Positions 1 to 10,878 of a stretch of 64,000 nucleotides of DNA are shown one piece after another. The DNA lies in the NCBI RefSeq assembly GCF_001182785.1, contig NZ_CP012099.1:4462501-4526500 (forward strand), given 5' to 3'. This DNA comes from Bacillus thuringiensis (GTDB taxonomy: Bacteria > Bacillota > Bacilli > Bacillales > Bacillaceae_G). The position numbers and the translations under genes were made by a program. The notes under the pieces were generated by a model. The model had not been told where the DNA came from. It did no database searches and worked only from the letters and a program-made list of their open reading frames with translations. The first letter of the stretch is position 1. Each line of letters starts with the position of its first letter.

Positions 1-123
1 TTCTCGTCTATTCCCTTTATCATCTTGCCAAATTAAAGCAAGCTTCTCTTTATCGTCTGTATATTTCTCTATTTCTGAAACTAAATTATAAGATGGTGGT
101 GCCAACAATTCCTCTCTCTTCAT
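1..123 (-). CDS. ytcI: Acyl-CoA synthetase (YtcI-like), N-terminal fragment
   Basis: Only the first 41 codons lie in the window; the gene runs off the left edge. It starts at ATG 121-123 behind a strong AAAGGAGGAT site (about 128-137). The visible residues (MKREELLAPP, then ...EKLALIWQDDKGNRRE) resemble the start of AMP-forming acyl/acetyl-CoA synthetases, where an Ala-Leu-Ile-Trp strand precedes the adenylation domain. In B. subtilis an acyl-CoA synthetase gene (ytcI) sits next to sspA and thiI, the same neighbourhood as here. The catalytic motifs are outside the window, so the assignment rests on the N-terminus and synteny. Confidence 0.65.
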   Translation of the reverse strand, partial: MKREELLAPPSYNLVSEIEKYTDDKEKLALIWQDDKGNRRE

Positions 124-252
124 AAACATCCTCCTTTTTCTTTATGCCTCCCTTATATAATAAAGAATTTTCAGTAATTTTTGAACCCTCTTCTTTTGAC
201 AATTTTTTTATGCTTTTGTCGAAATGAATTTATACTAATATGAACAACAAAA

Positions 253-280
253 AGAAAGAGCGGGAAAACCCGCTCTTTCT
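253..280 (-). terminator. Intrinsic terminator of the SASP gene
   Basis: A near-perfect hairpin (AGAAAGAGCGGG / CCCGCTCTTTCT) is followed on the minus strand by TTTTTG, just beyond the SASP stop codon. Confidence 0.85.
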
Positions 281-298
281 AAGCCATCGTATATGGGA

Positions 299-493
299 TT
301 ATTTTTGGAAACCGCCTAATTGTTGCTCAGCTAGTGAAACTAGACGTTTTGTAATTTCGCCACCAACAGAACCGTTAGCGCGAGATGTTGCATCAGCTCC
401 AAGTTGAACACCAAACTCTTGAGCGATTTCGTACTTCATTTGATCTAATGCTGCTTGAGCACCAGACACTGCTAATTTATTTGTGCTTGCCAT
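299..493 (-). CDS. sspA: Alpha/beta-type small acid-soluble spore protein
   Basis: This 64-residue protein coats and protects DNA in dormant spores and is degraded by the germination protease GPR. It has the family hallmarks: a short Ala/Gln-rich N-terminus, the region [15 protein letters not shown] that holds the GPR cleavage site, and the DNA-binding segment [13 protein letters not shown]. The ribosome binding site AAGGAGGTGAT is close to perfect, as expected for a very highly expressed forespore gene. Expression is known in the family to depend on sigma-G; a weak candidate promoter (TGTATG, then CACTCTA 18 bases later) lies upstream around 505-545, but I hold this loosely. Position next to thiI matches sspA of B. 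subtilis. Confidence 0.93.
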   Translation of the reverse strand: MASTNKLAVSGAQAALDQMKYEIAQEFGVQLGADATSRANGSVGGEITKRLVSLAEQQLGGFQK

Positions 494-573
494 GTTGTAT
501 CACCTCCTTGTGAGTATAGAGTGTGATAAACAACATGACTTCATACATGTTTTAGATATGGTAATTTATGGTT

Positions 574-1794
<1,221 letters not shown>

Positions 1795-2937
1795 TTACCT
1801 CATCACTTCATATAATTTTGGCATCGTCTCTTTTACAATACCTTCAAATTGTTTTACTTCTTCCATCGTGTTGTCTGGTGCCAAACTAATACGAATAGCG
1901 CTTGCAGCTGCTGCATGCGGCACTCCCATTGACACTAACACTCTGCTCACTTCATTTGCTTTTGAAGAACAGGCAGACTTCGTCGATACATATACACCGT
2001 GCTCTTCTAAAGCATGAACGACTACTTCTGGTTTTAAACCAACAAATGATACATTTAAAATGTGCGGTGCTGCATATGCAAGCGATGTATTAATCGTCAC
2101 ATCTTCCATCTCTTTAAAGAAGCTGACAAGCTCTGCTTGTAAACTTTGCAAATGAGCTACCTTTTCTTTCACTTGTTCCATTGTCATGCGAAGTGCTTTC
2201 ACCATCGCTACAATGCCAGGTAAATTCTCTGTACCAGAGCGATACTTAAGCTCTTGTTGACCACCTGATAAAATCGGATCTAATCTTACGCCATCACGTA
2301 TATAAAGAAGACCCGTTCCTTTTACACTGTGGAATTTATGTCCAGATATTGAGCAAAGATCAATATGAGAAGCATATAAATCAAGCGGTACTTTTCCTAT
2401 CCCTTGTACATGATCTACATGGAATCTTATTTTCGGATGATTCGATAATAACGTTCCAATTTCAGCAACGGGCTGAATTGCTCCAGTTTCGTTGTTCACA
2501 TGAATAATTGATACAAGAATCGTATCTTCACGAAGTGCTCGTTTTACATCCTCTACCGATACAACACCATGCTCGTTAACCGGTAAATATGTTACATCAA
2601 ATCCGAGTTCTTCTAATTGCTTATATGCCTCAAACACAGACGCGTGTTCAATATTTGTTGTAATGATATGTTTGCCGCGCGAACGATTCCTCATTGCTAT
2701 CCCTTTAATCGCAAGGTTGTTCCCTTCCGTTCCACCTGATGTGAAAATAATTTCAGAAGGTTTAACGTGAAGAAGCTGCGCTGCAATCGTTCTTGATTGT
2801 GTTAATAGACGCTCTGCCTCTCCTCCAAGCGAATGAATAGAAGAAGGATTACCAAAATATTTCCCAGCAACCGTCACGTACGATTGAAGAGCTTCTGGAT
2901 ATGGCTTCGTCGTCGCACTATTATCAAAATAGATCAT
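1795..2937 (-). CDS. nifZ: Cysteine desulfurase, ThiI partner (NifZ/IscS type)
   Basis: This PLP enzyme converts cysteine to alanine and passes the sulfur on as a persulfide. The 380 residues contain the PLP-binding SGHK (Lys201), the TSGGTEGNN cofactor region near 66-74, and the catalytic loop STKSACSS with Cys323. It is most like the dedicated desulfurase found beside thiI in bacilli, shown in B. subtilis to serve 4-thiouridine synthesis rather than general Fe-S assembly; the tight coupling to thiI supports the same role here. Its promoter must lie in 2938-3010, next to the repeat element. Confidence 0.92.
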   Translation of the reverse strand: MIYFDNSATTKPYPEALQSYVTVAGKYFGNPSSIHSLGGEAERLLTQSRTIAAQLLHVKPSEIIFTSGGTEGNNLAIKGIAMRNRSRGKHIITTNIEHASVFEAYKQLEELGFDVTYLPVNEHGVVSVEDVKRALREDTILVSIIHVNNETGAIQPVAEIGTLLSNHPKIRFHVDHVQGIGKVPLDLYASHIDLCSISGHKFHSVKGTGLLYIRDGVRLDPILSGGQQELKYRSGTENLPGIVAMVKALRMTMEQVKEKVAHLQSLQAELVSFFKEMEDVTINTSLAYAAPHILNVSFVGLKPEVVVHALEEHGVYVSTKSACSSKANEVSRVLVSMGVPHAAAASAIRISLAPDNTMEEVKQFEGIVKETMPKLYEVMR

Positions 2938-3011
2938 CGTTCTTCCCCTTTCAGCGCTATCACATCATATAATCATATCATAAATACGTGTCATTACGCT
3001 AAGACTACGCA

Positions 3012-3234
3012 AAGGTTCCGTTTTATCCCGATTAGTGAAGAATAATAATTAGTGAGATCCCCCCCACTGATTACAGTTTCACTTTACCCCGCATTAACGG
3101 GCAGTAAGACTCTCACCTCAAAGTTCAACTAGAGCAAAGAAGTTAGGTGGGAGATCAACTGCCCGTAAATGCCCGATTGGTTCAACTAGTAATCAGTAGG
3201 GATGAATCCCCCCACTGATTACAGTTTCACTTTA
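3012..3234. repeat. Structured intergenic repeat (bcr-like), two copies of its end module
   Basis: This fills most of the 379-base gap between nifZ and ezrA. CCCCCACTGATTACAGTTTC plus ACTTTA occurs twice as a direct repeat (3061-3086 and 3209-3234). Between them lies a large hairpin: the arm from GCATTAACGGGCAGT (3091 on) to CTCACCT (about 3118) pairs with AGGTGGGAG...ACTGCCCGTAAATGC ending near 3172. A second small hairpin pairs TAATCAGT with ACTGATTA near the right end. The same modules recur at 36803-36868, 54773-54798, 55560-55573 and 60081-60243. No reading frame is supported. Confidence 0.75.
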
Positions 3235-3305
3235 TTTTGAAACGAATAACCTTACTGTATTCCGCTATTCATTATAGCAACATCGCCTGCAAAATTACAC
3301 AAAAA

Positions 3306-5113
<1,808 letters not shown>

Positions 5114-5239
5114 CTATATTTAACAACTAACAATGTACTAATCATACCATGTAATGGCTTGTTTTTGACCTAGTTTTTTTTAAAATTTCATGTTTCTTTC
5201 AATGAGATTGTAATCTTTCTCAATATTCCGCCTACCTCA

Positions 5240-6079
5240 CTACCTATCCTCAAATGATTGTAATAACAAACAATCTTTCGTATGAGATACGAAATAAATT
5301 TTCCGCATGAGTGGTGGTTCAACAGAAATTACATATACATTCCCCTGCCTTACAGACTGCTCTACTGCCCTTTCTGGAAGTAACGTGATACCAAGGCCAG
5401 CTTTTACCATTGTAAGCATCGGTTCTGCGTAAGATGTTTCCACAGCTATAGTTGGTTTTACACCTATCTCATGAAACATGTTCATAATCATTTTCCTTAC
5501 ATCGCATATTTCTGGATATACAATTAATTTTTCATTTTGCAGCTCTTCTATTTGAATGACTTTCTTCTCTTTATACGGATGATTATTTGAAACGACACAA
5601 ACAATTTTCTCTTGTTGCACTTCTTTTATATACGTAGCACCTTCTACTACTGAATCGATGAACATCGCTTCAATCTCCCGCGCTTTAAATAAATCTCTTA
5701 ATACTTCCGTATGTCCGATTTGCCACTCTACTTCGAACTCATCACCTAACACATCTTTACATTCTAATATGTAATGCTCCGCTAAACTCGGTAGTATACC
5801 AATTGAAAACTTTCGGTTCTCTTGATACCCCCTCATTTCTGTTTTTGCTTCATTTATTTGTTCCAAAATCGGTACCATTCTTTTTATAAATAACTCTCCT
5901 GCCTCCGTTAACTCCACTCCTTGCGCAGAACGCTTAAGTAAAGTAACCTCTAAATCCGCTTCTAACTTTTGAATTTGTTTACTAAGCGCTGGTTGAGATA
6001 TATGTAAAATCTTACTTGCCTTTGATAAACTTCGCGTATGCTTCACTTCGATAAACGATCGTACTGCCTCCAAATCCAT
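5240..6079 (-). CDS. LysR-family transcriptional regulator
   Basis: An N-terminal winged helix-turn-helix (about residues 1-60: MDLEAVRSFIEV...ISQPALSKQIQKLE) is followed by a substrate-binding effector domain, the standard LysR layout at 279 residues. I use the ATG at 6077-6079, which has GAGGTG about nine bases upstream, rather than the upstream TTG that would put this ribosome site inside the gene. It is divergently transcribed from the EamA transporter at 6204, with about 125 bases between, so control of that transporter is the natural inference. The effector is unknown. Confidence 0.88.
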   Translation of the reverse strand: MDLEAVRSFIEVKHTRSLSKASKILHISQPALSKQIQKLEADLEVTLLKRSAQGVELTEAGELFIKRMVPILEQINEAKTEMRGYQENRKFSIGILPSLAEHYILECKDVLGDEFEVEWQIGHTEVLRDLFKAREIEAMFIDSVVEGATYIKEVQQEKIVCVVSNNHPYKEKKVIQIEELQNEKLIVYPEICDVRKMIMNMFHEIGVKPTIAVETSYAEPMLTMVKAGLGITLLPERAVEQSVRQGNVYVISVEPPLMRKIYFVSHTKDCLLLQSFEDR

Positions 6080-6203
6080 CGTACACACCTCTAACAAAAA
6101 GTTATAACCGTTATAAGAAATCGATATTTCCTCCTATAAACAATTACTCTTTATACTTATTTCATCAACTTACTATAACGAAATGTAAAGGGGAAAGATA
6201 CTC

Positions 6204-7148
6204 TTGAACAAAAAACAAATGCTAATCGGATCCTTTCTATGCTTACTCGCCGTCACTGCCTGGGGATTTATGTTTCCTGTAATGGCAAATGCCCTGCAAT
6301 TTATCGATCCGTTCTTCTTCACAACGATTCGCTATGGATCAGCAGCTATTATTTTTCTTATTTTGCTATTAATTACTGAAGGGAAGACTTCACTCCGCTT
6401 AGAAAAAAGAACACTTTCTCTGTTCTTTTACGGGACAGTCGGTTTCGCAGGATATGGTTTTCTCGTTTTCTACGGACAACAGCTTGCTGGACCTTCCGGA
6501 GCAATTCATGCAGCTATGATTCAGTCCCTTATGCCTCTAATCGCCTTATCACTGCAATGGATAACGAAAAATCGTCGCCCTCAAAACTACACATTTCTTT
6601 GTATGTTCGTTGCATTACTCGGTGTTATGCTTGTCATTTCAAAAGGAAATATTCACTTATTATTTGGAGCTGCAAGTCACTTATCGACAAATATATTAAT
6701 GCTATGCGGTGTTACTTGCTGGGTCATTTATACAAACGGGGGTGCTCGTTTTCAATCTTGGTCACCACTTCGATATACGACATTAACTTGTTTATTTGGC
6801 TCCATTTCACTCATCGTTATTGTTACTTTCTTAACGTACACAAATATAGTTACTATGCCGTCACTGCGTACAGTTGTTAGCGTTCGTTTTGAGCTCCTTT
6901 ATATGTCGATTATCGCAGGAGTTATCGCTGTATTTTGCTGGAATATGGGAAATCGCTATATTTCATCTATTAACGGCATATTATTTATGAATTTAGTCCC
7001 TATCCTTGCACTGATTGGTTCTATCTTTCGAGGTTATACAGTCGATAAAATCGAAATTGCTGGAGCTGCATTAACAATTATCGCGCTATTATGTAACAAT
7101 TTATGGCAAAGAAAAGTAAACATAAAAATCCCCACCTCAGTTCGTTAG
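6204..7148 (+). CDS. EamA/DMT-family membrane transporter
   Basis: The 314 residues hold about ten hydrophobic segments arranged as two EamA repeats, typical of drug/metabolite (amino-acid or amine) exporters of the inner membrane. Translation starts at TTG 6204 with AAAGGGGA about eight bases upstream. The divergent LysR gene probably regulates it. The substrate cannot be read from sequence. The stop codon falls inside a bidirectional terminator hairpin shared with refZ. Confidence 0.88.
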   Translation: MNKKQMLIGSFLCLLAVTAWGFMFPVMANALQFIDPFFFTTIRYGSAAIIFLILLLITEGKTSLRLEKRTLSLFFYGTVGFAGYGFLVFYGQQLAGPSGAIHAAMIQSLMPLIALSLQWITKNRRPQNYTFLCMFVALLGVMLVISKGNIHLLFGAASHLSTNILMLCGVTCWVIYTNGGARFQSWSPLRYTTLTCLFGSISLIVIVTFLTYTNIVTMPSLRTVVSVRFELLYMSIIAGVIAVFCWNMGNRYISSINGILFMNLVPILALIGSIFRGYTVDKIEIAGAALTIIALLCNNLWQRKVNIKIPTSVR

Positions 7149-7157
7149 GTGGGGATT
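7127..7157. terminator. Bidirectional terminator between EamA gene and refZ
   Basis: AATCCCCACCT pairs perfectly with AGGTGGGGATT across a 9-base loop, with an A-rich left flank and T-rich right flank, so it can serve both convergent genes. Confidence 0.85.
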
Positions 7158-7159
7158 CT

Positions 7160-7798
7160 TCACATATGAACAGCTCTTGGCCATTCATGGTACATATTTG
7201 CTTTACATAATGCTTGTTCCATCCATTGCTCAATCTCTTTCGTGTATATTTCTATGAAAAATGTCTCAGACGGGAAAGAATGCAGTACTTCTGATATATA
7301 TTGTGGATATAAAAACGGCATATTTATCATGCCTTTTAATTGCGTCATAAACATTGTAAATGATACTTTCTGAAATTCTTGTTTCATTTGTCCTTGTCTA
7401 ATAACTTGCTCTATATAATATCTTTCTTTAGAAAAATAAACGGTCATCACTTCACGAATTAATGTCGTATCAAGCGAAAGCTCTCGGTAGAAGAAACGTG
7501 TTAGTTCTCTATTTTCAAATTGATATCGTAACATCCCACGCACCATTTGCACCATCACATCTTTAGCCGACAAATACTCTCTCTGTTCAAACGAAATTTC
7601 AATCACATGAATATACCCTTCTAAAAAATCGGTAATAAGCTGTTCTAATAAACCTTGCTTCCCAGCAAAATAATATGAAATATTCGCTACATTCACATCC
7701 GCTCGCTTTGCAATGTCTCGCACCGACGTTCCATCATAACCTTTCGTATTAAACAACGATATTGCCGCATCAATTACTTTTTGTTTCGTCTGCTTCAT
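7160..7798 (-). CDS. refZ: TetR-family regulator, RefZ-like
   Basis: The 212 residues carry an N-terminal TetR helix-turn-helix (about 1-50; GTSVRDIAKRADVNVANISYYF) and a helical ligand/dimer domain. Sequence and position (between a transporter and ytsP, upstream of rpsD) match B. subtilis YttP/RefZ, a DNA-binding protein that affects FtsZ positioning and chromosome capture at sporulation. I start at ATG 7796-7798, which has GAGGAAG eight bases upstream; an upstream TTG would add six residues but contains the ribosome site. An imperfect palindrome upstream (7840-7855) may be an operator. Confidence 0.82.
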   Translation of the reverse strand: MKQTKQKVIDAAISLFNTKGYDGTSVRDIAKRADVNVANISYYFAGKQGLLEQLITDFLEGYIHVIEISFEQREYLSAKDVMVQMVRGMLRYQFENRELTRFFYRELSLDTTLIREVMTVYFSKERYYIEQVIRQGQMKQEFQKVSFTMFMTQLKGMINMPFLYPQYISEVLHSFPSETFFIEIYTKEIEQWMEQALCKANMYHEWPRAVHM

Positions 7799-7839
7799 GC
7801 GCTCACTTCCTCTCAATGAACAGCTATAGTTTAAATTTC

Positions 7840-7855
7840 TTGACTTTTAAGACAA
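7840..7855. promoter_or_regulatory. Imperfect palindrome upstream of refZ
   Basis: TTGACTTTTAAGACAA reads TTGTCTTAAAAGTCAA on the other strand, so both ends and the centre match. It lies about 40 bases upstream of the refZ start, where an operator could sit. Binding is inferred only. Confidence 0.3.
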
Positions 7856-7945
7856 ATTCCTTTAATTTTCTATCGACAAAGTCATGTGAAATACATCGTA
7901 TTTTGCTAATATTTTACACATCTCGATAAAAAAGGAGCTGTTTCC

Positions 7946-8425
7946 ATGTTTACTAAAGAAAGTTATGCAGGATCTCGCGTGCAGCAATATGAGACAGTAA
8001 TTAAACAACTGGATGCGTTATTAACTGGCGAATCAAACGTAGTCGCAAACTTATCAAATGCATCCGCATTATTAAACCAATTTTTAGATCGCGTTAATTG
8101 GGTTGGCTTTTACGTAACAGAAGGAAATCAGCTTGTCCTTGGACCGTTCCAAGGAATGCCTGCTTGCGTACGCATTCCATTTGGACGAGGCGTTTGCGGC
8201 GTAGCAGCTGAAACGAAAACAACGCAGCTTGTAGCGGACGTTCACCAATTCCCAGGTCACATCGCTTGCGATAGTGCTTCTAATTCAGAAATCGTTGTAC
8301 CGATTGTGAAAGAAGGAGCTGTCATTGGTGTACTTGACATTGATAGTCCTGAAAAGAATCGTTTTGATGAAGTAGATCAGCGCTATTTAGAAAAGTTTGT
8401 GGAAACACTCCTAAAACATATGTAA
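7946..8425 (+). CDS. msrC: Free methionine-(R)-sulfoxide reductase (GAF domain)
   Basis: This enzyme reduces free methionine-R-sulfoxide and is built from a single GAF domain. The 159 residues keep three cysteines, Cys74 (PAC), Cys84 (GVCG) and Cys108 (HIACDS), with the same spacing as the catalytic and resolving cysteines of E. coli fRMsr (84, 94, 118). The ribosome site AAAAGGAG precedes ATG 7946. It corresponds to ytsP of B. subtilis. It faces methionine gamma-lyase convergently, an association with methionine metabolism that may be accidental. Confidence 0.9.
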   Translation: MFTKESYAGSRVQQYETVIKQLDALLTGESNVVANLSNASALLNQFLDRVNWVGFYVTEGNQLVLGPFQGMPACVRIPFGRGVCGVAAETKTTQLVADVHQFPGHIACDSASNSEIVVPIVKEGAVIGVLDIDSPEKNRFDEVDQRYLEKFVETLLKHM

Positions 8426-8430
8426 AAAGA

Positions 8431-8486
8431 AAAGAGTGAGTTATCGATTTAGTACGTCCTGTACAAAACCGATAGCTCACTCTTTT
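8431..8486. terminator. Long bidirectional terminator between msrC and methionine gamma-lyase
   Basis: AAAGAGTGAGTTATCG pairs with CGATAGCTCACTCTTT; the loop itself has a small AGTAC/GTAC pairing. T runs occur on both outer sides. Confidence 0.85.
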
Positions 8487-8487
8487 T

Positions 8488-9663
8488 TTATTGATTAACA
8501 GTAGATATTTTCTTTAATGCCTGCTCTAAATCAGAAACGATATCCTCCCACGATTCTAAACCAACTGATAAGCGTATTAAATTATCGAAAATGCCCATTT
8601 CTTTTCTTAGTTCAGCCGGAATCGCAGCGTGCGTCATCGTTGCTGGATGCTGAATTAACGTTTCTGTATCTCCTAAACTCACCGCAATTGTAATAAAGTG
8701 CAGATCATTAATAAATGCTTGCGTCTCTTCTTTTCCACCTTTTACTGAAAAAGAAATAACGCCGCCCCCGCGTTTCATTTGACGAGATGCTAACTCCCCT
8801 TCTGGATACCAAACACCTTCTACCGCATCATGTTTTCTTAAGAACGATACAATTTTTTCTGCATTATCACAATGACGATCCATTCTTACCGCTAACGTCT
8901 TTAATCCGCGTAATAATAACCACGCATCAAACGGCGCCATAATGCCGCCGATATCTTTTCGCATCGGGCGAATTTTTTCAGCTAACGCTTTCGTTTTACA
9001 AATCGTTACACCCGCCACAACGTCGCCATGACCACCAATATATTTTGTCGCACTATGCACAACAGCGTCACAGCCAAGCTCAAGCGGTCTTTGTAAATAA
9101 GGTGAACAAAACGTATTATCAACAATGACAAGTAAACCATTTTGCTTCGCAACCTGAATAACTTGTTTTAAATCGATTAATTTCATTGTTGGATTAATCG
9201 GTGTTTCAACGAAAATAAGCTTTGTATTTGGACGAATTTTATTTTCAATATCAACCTCTGTCTCCATCTCACAAAACGAATGCGTAATCATAAATTTTTC
9301 TTCTAACACTTCTAAAAAACCGTACGTACACCCATATAATCCATTTGAACAAATAATATGATCTCCAGCCTTTAAAAAACCGATTAAAGTTGCTGAAATA
9401 GCTGCCATACCAGATCCGAAGGCAAGTGCTTCTTCTCCTCCTTCTAACACCGCCATACGTTCTTCAAATAATTTCACAGTCGGATTTCCAAGCCTTGAGT
9501 AAATATAAGATGGATCCAATCCTGCAAAACTCGCCTCTCCTTGCTGCGCAGTCTCAAATGTAAACGTAGAGGTTTGAAATAAAGGTGGTGTTAAACTTCC
9601 TTTATGTTCCTCAGGTGTATAACCGTGATGAATTAACGCTGTCTCCATATGCTTCTTTTTCAT
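8488..9663 (-). CDS. megL: Methionine gamma-lyase (Cys/Met metabolism PLP enzyme)
   Basis: The 391 residues are a full-length member of the gamma-subfamily of PLP enzymes. PLP Lys207 is in HSATKYIGGHGD and the cofactor loop is SRLGNPT near 56-62. The stretch LYGCTYG places Cys112 where methionine gamma-lyases have their active-site Cys; cystathionine lyases usually lack it, which favours degradation of methionine to methanethiol, ammonia and 2-oxobutyrate. Cystathionine gamma-synthase/lyase activity cannot be excluded. It is monocistronic. A cre-like site (9738-9753) and a small inverted repeat lie upstream. Confidence 0.82.
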   Translation of the reverse strand: MKKKHMETALIHHGYTPEEHKGSLTPPLFQTSTFTFETAQQGEASFAGLDPSYIYSRLGNPTVKLFEERMAVLEGGEEALAFGSGMAAISATLIGFLKAGDHIICSNGLYGCTYGFLEVLEEKFMITHSFCEMETEVDIENKIRPNTKLIFVETPINPTMKLIDLKQVIQVAKQNGLLVIVDNTFCSPYLQRPLELGCDAVVHSATKYIGGHGDVVAGVTICKTKALAEKIRPMRKDIGGIMAPFDAWLLLRGLKTLAVRMDRHCDNAEKIVSFLRKHDAVEGVWYPEGELASRQMKRGGGVISFSVKGGKEETQAFINDLHFITIAVSLGDTETLIQHPATMTHAAIPAELRKEMGIFDNLIRLSVGLESWEDIVSDLEQALKKISTVNQ

Positions 9664-9697
9664 AAAAACATCCCCTTTATGTTTTTATTACCGCATA

Positions 9698-9720
9698 TTC
9701 ACCAGTAAAAAACTGATGAA
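9698..9720. promoter_or_regulatory. Small inverted repeat upstream of methionine gamma-lyase
   Basis: TTCACCAGT and ACTGATGAA are inverted with one mismatch around a five-base centre, about 35 bases upstream of the megL start. It could be an operator or a leader hairpin. Confidence 0.3.
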
Positions 9721-9737
9721 CGTTTTTACTACATTTT

Positions 9738-9753
9738 ATGTAAGCGTTTTATT
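9738..9753. promoter_or_regulatory. cre-like (CcpA) site upstream of megL
   Basis: ATGTAAGCGTTTTATT matches 14 of 16 positions of the usual catabolite-response consensus WTGNAARCGNWWWCAW by eye. It lies about 75 bases upstream of megL. CcpA is encoded in this window, but regulation here is inference. Confidence 0.35.
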
Positions 9754-9842
9754 TGTGTTTCTATCTCTTCTTTTATATTGTTTTAAATTCCTTCTTATAT
9801 TAATTTCCAAAATTTATATGCATAAAACAAAAACGTACTCAC

Positions 9843-9871
9843 TTGACGAAACTCTGGGTAAAAGATATAAT
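9843..9871 (+). promoter_or_regulatory. Sigma-A promoter of rpsD
   Basis: TTGACG (9843-9848) and TATAAT (9866-9871) are separated by 17 bases, a near-consensus vegetative promoter about 190 bases upstream of the rpsD start. Confidence 0.85.
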
Positions 9872-9879
9872 AGCGTTTG

Positions 9880-10055
9880 TGTAAAATAAAAAGGCAGCCT
9901 TGTAATGTGAGTTTATCGTTTGTATTTTGTTCCTCTACGGAGGTGTATCTCGTAACTCCCTGCTGCTGGAGCGAAGGTACATGAAAACAAAATGCCCGTA
10001 AATATCGATTACGTCTGTTTTTATTTTACGTAAATAAAAACATTTTTAAAGGAGG
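9880..10055 (+). ncRNA. rpsD mRNA leader (probable S4-binding autoregulatory region)
   Basis: About 180 transcribed bases separate the promoter from rpsD and contain no reading frame. They include self-complementary pieces such as CCTCTACGGAGG (around 9933-9944) and TTTATTTTACGTAAATAAAA (around 10019-10038). B. subtilis rpsD is known to be repressed by S4 binding its own leader, so the same role is likely; the exact fold was not computed. Confidence 0.6.
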
Positions 10056-10063
10056 AGTCAACT

Positions 10064-10666
10064 ATGGCTCGTTATACAGGTCCAGCTTGGAAACTGTCTC
10101 GTCGTCTTGGAATCTCTCTAAGCGGCACAGGAAAAGAATTAGAAAAACGCCCTTACGCACCAGGTCCTCACGGTCCTAACCAACGTAAGAAACTTTCAGA
10201 ATACGGTTTACAATTACAAGAGAAACAAAAACTTCGTCACATGTACGGCATGACTGAGCGTCAATTCCGTCGCACATTTGACCAAGCAGGTAAAATGCCT
10301 GGTAAGCACGGCGAAAACTTCATGATCCTTCTTGAAGCTCGTCTTGACAACTTAGTTTACCGTATGGGCTTAGCTCGCACTCGTCGTGCAGCTCGCCAAT
10401 TAGTAAACCACGGTCACATCATGGTTGATGGCGCTCGCGTAGATATCCCATCTTACCGTGTAAAACCTAACCAAACTATCAGCGTTCGCGAAAAATCTAA
10501 CAGCCTTGTTGTTGTTAAAGAAGCGATCGAAGTTAACAACTTCGTACCAGAATACTTAACTTTCGATGCTGACAAATTAGAAGCTACTTACACTCGCCAC
10601 GCTGAGCGTGCTGAGTTACCAGCTGAAATCAACGAAGCATTAATCGTAGAGTTCTACTCTCGTTAA
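10064..10666 (+). CDS. rpsD: 30S ribosomal protein S4
   Basis: S4 is a primary 16S rRNA-binding protein needed to begin assembly of the small subunit. The 200 residues show the N-terminal region starting [16 protein letters not shown] and an S4 RNA-binding domain (about 92-155; [30 protein letters not shown]). The ribosome site AAAGGAGGAG is strong. Codon use is visibly biased towards the translationally favoured set. It stands alone, as in B. subtilis, with its own promoter, leader and terminator. Confidence 0.98.
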
Positions 10667-10670
10667 TGAC

Positions 10671-10700
10671 AAAAAGCCAATCCTGTGGATTGGCTTTTTT
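10671..10700 (+). terminator. rpsD terminator (first copy of a duplicated hairpin)
   Basis: AAAAAGCCAATCC pairs with GGATTGGCTTTTTT across a three-base loop. Almost the same sequence, including the preceding TGAC, recurs at 12061-12092 beyond the nuclease gene. Confidence 0.9.
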
Positions 10701-10878
10701 CAATTCCCCATTATTTTTTATATCCTACATAACATAAAAATCCCAATACCCTATACTCCCATCTAAAACAAAAAGAATAACCTCCCTGTTTCCATAAAGA
10801 ACTCTGTTATATTATGAATTTTCACGGAATAACAATAATATTAAAGATTTTTAAACTTTATAACGAGGAGACATTGAT

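Noticed and set aside
9664..9842. A SAM (S-box) riboswitch upstream of methionine gamma-lyase
   Set aside because: The leader lacks the conserved S-box core and a terminator/antiterminator pair; only a small inverted repeat and a cre-like site are seen.
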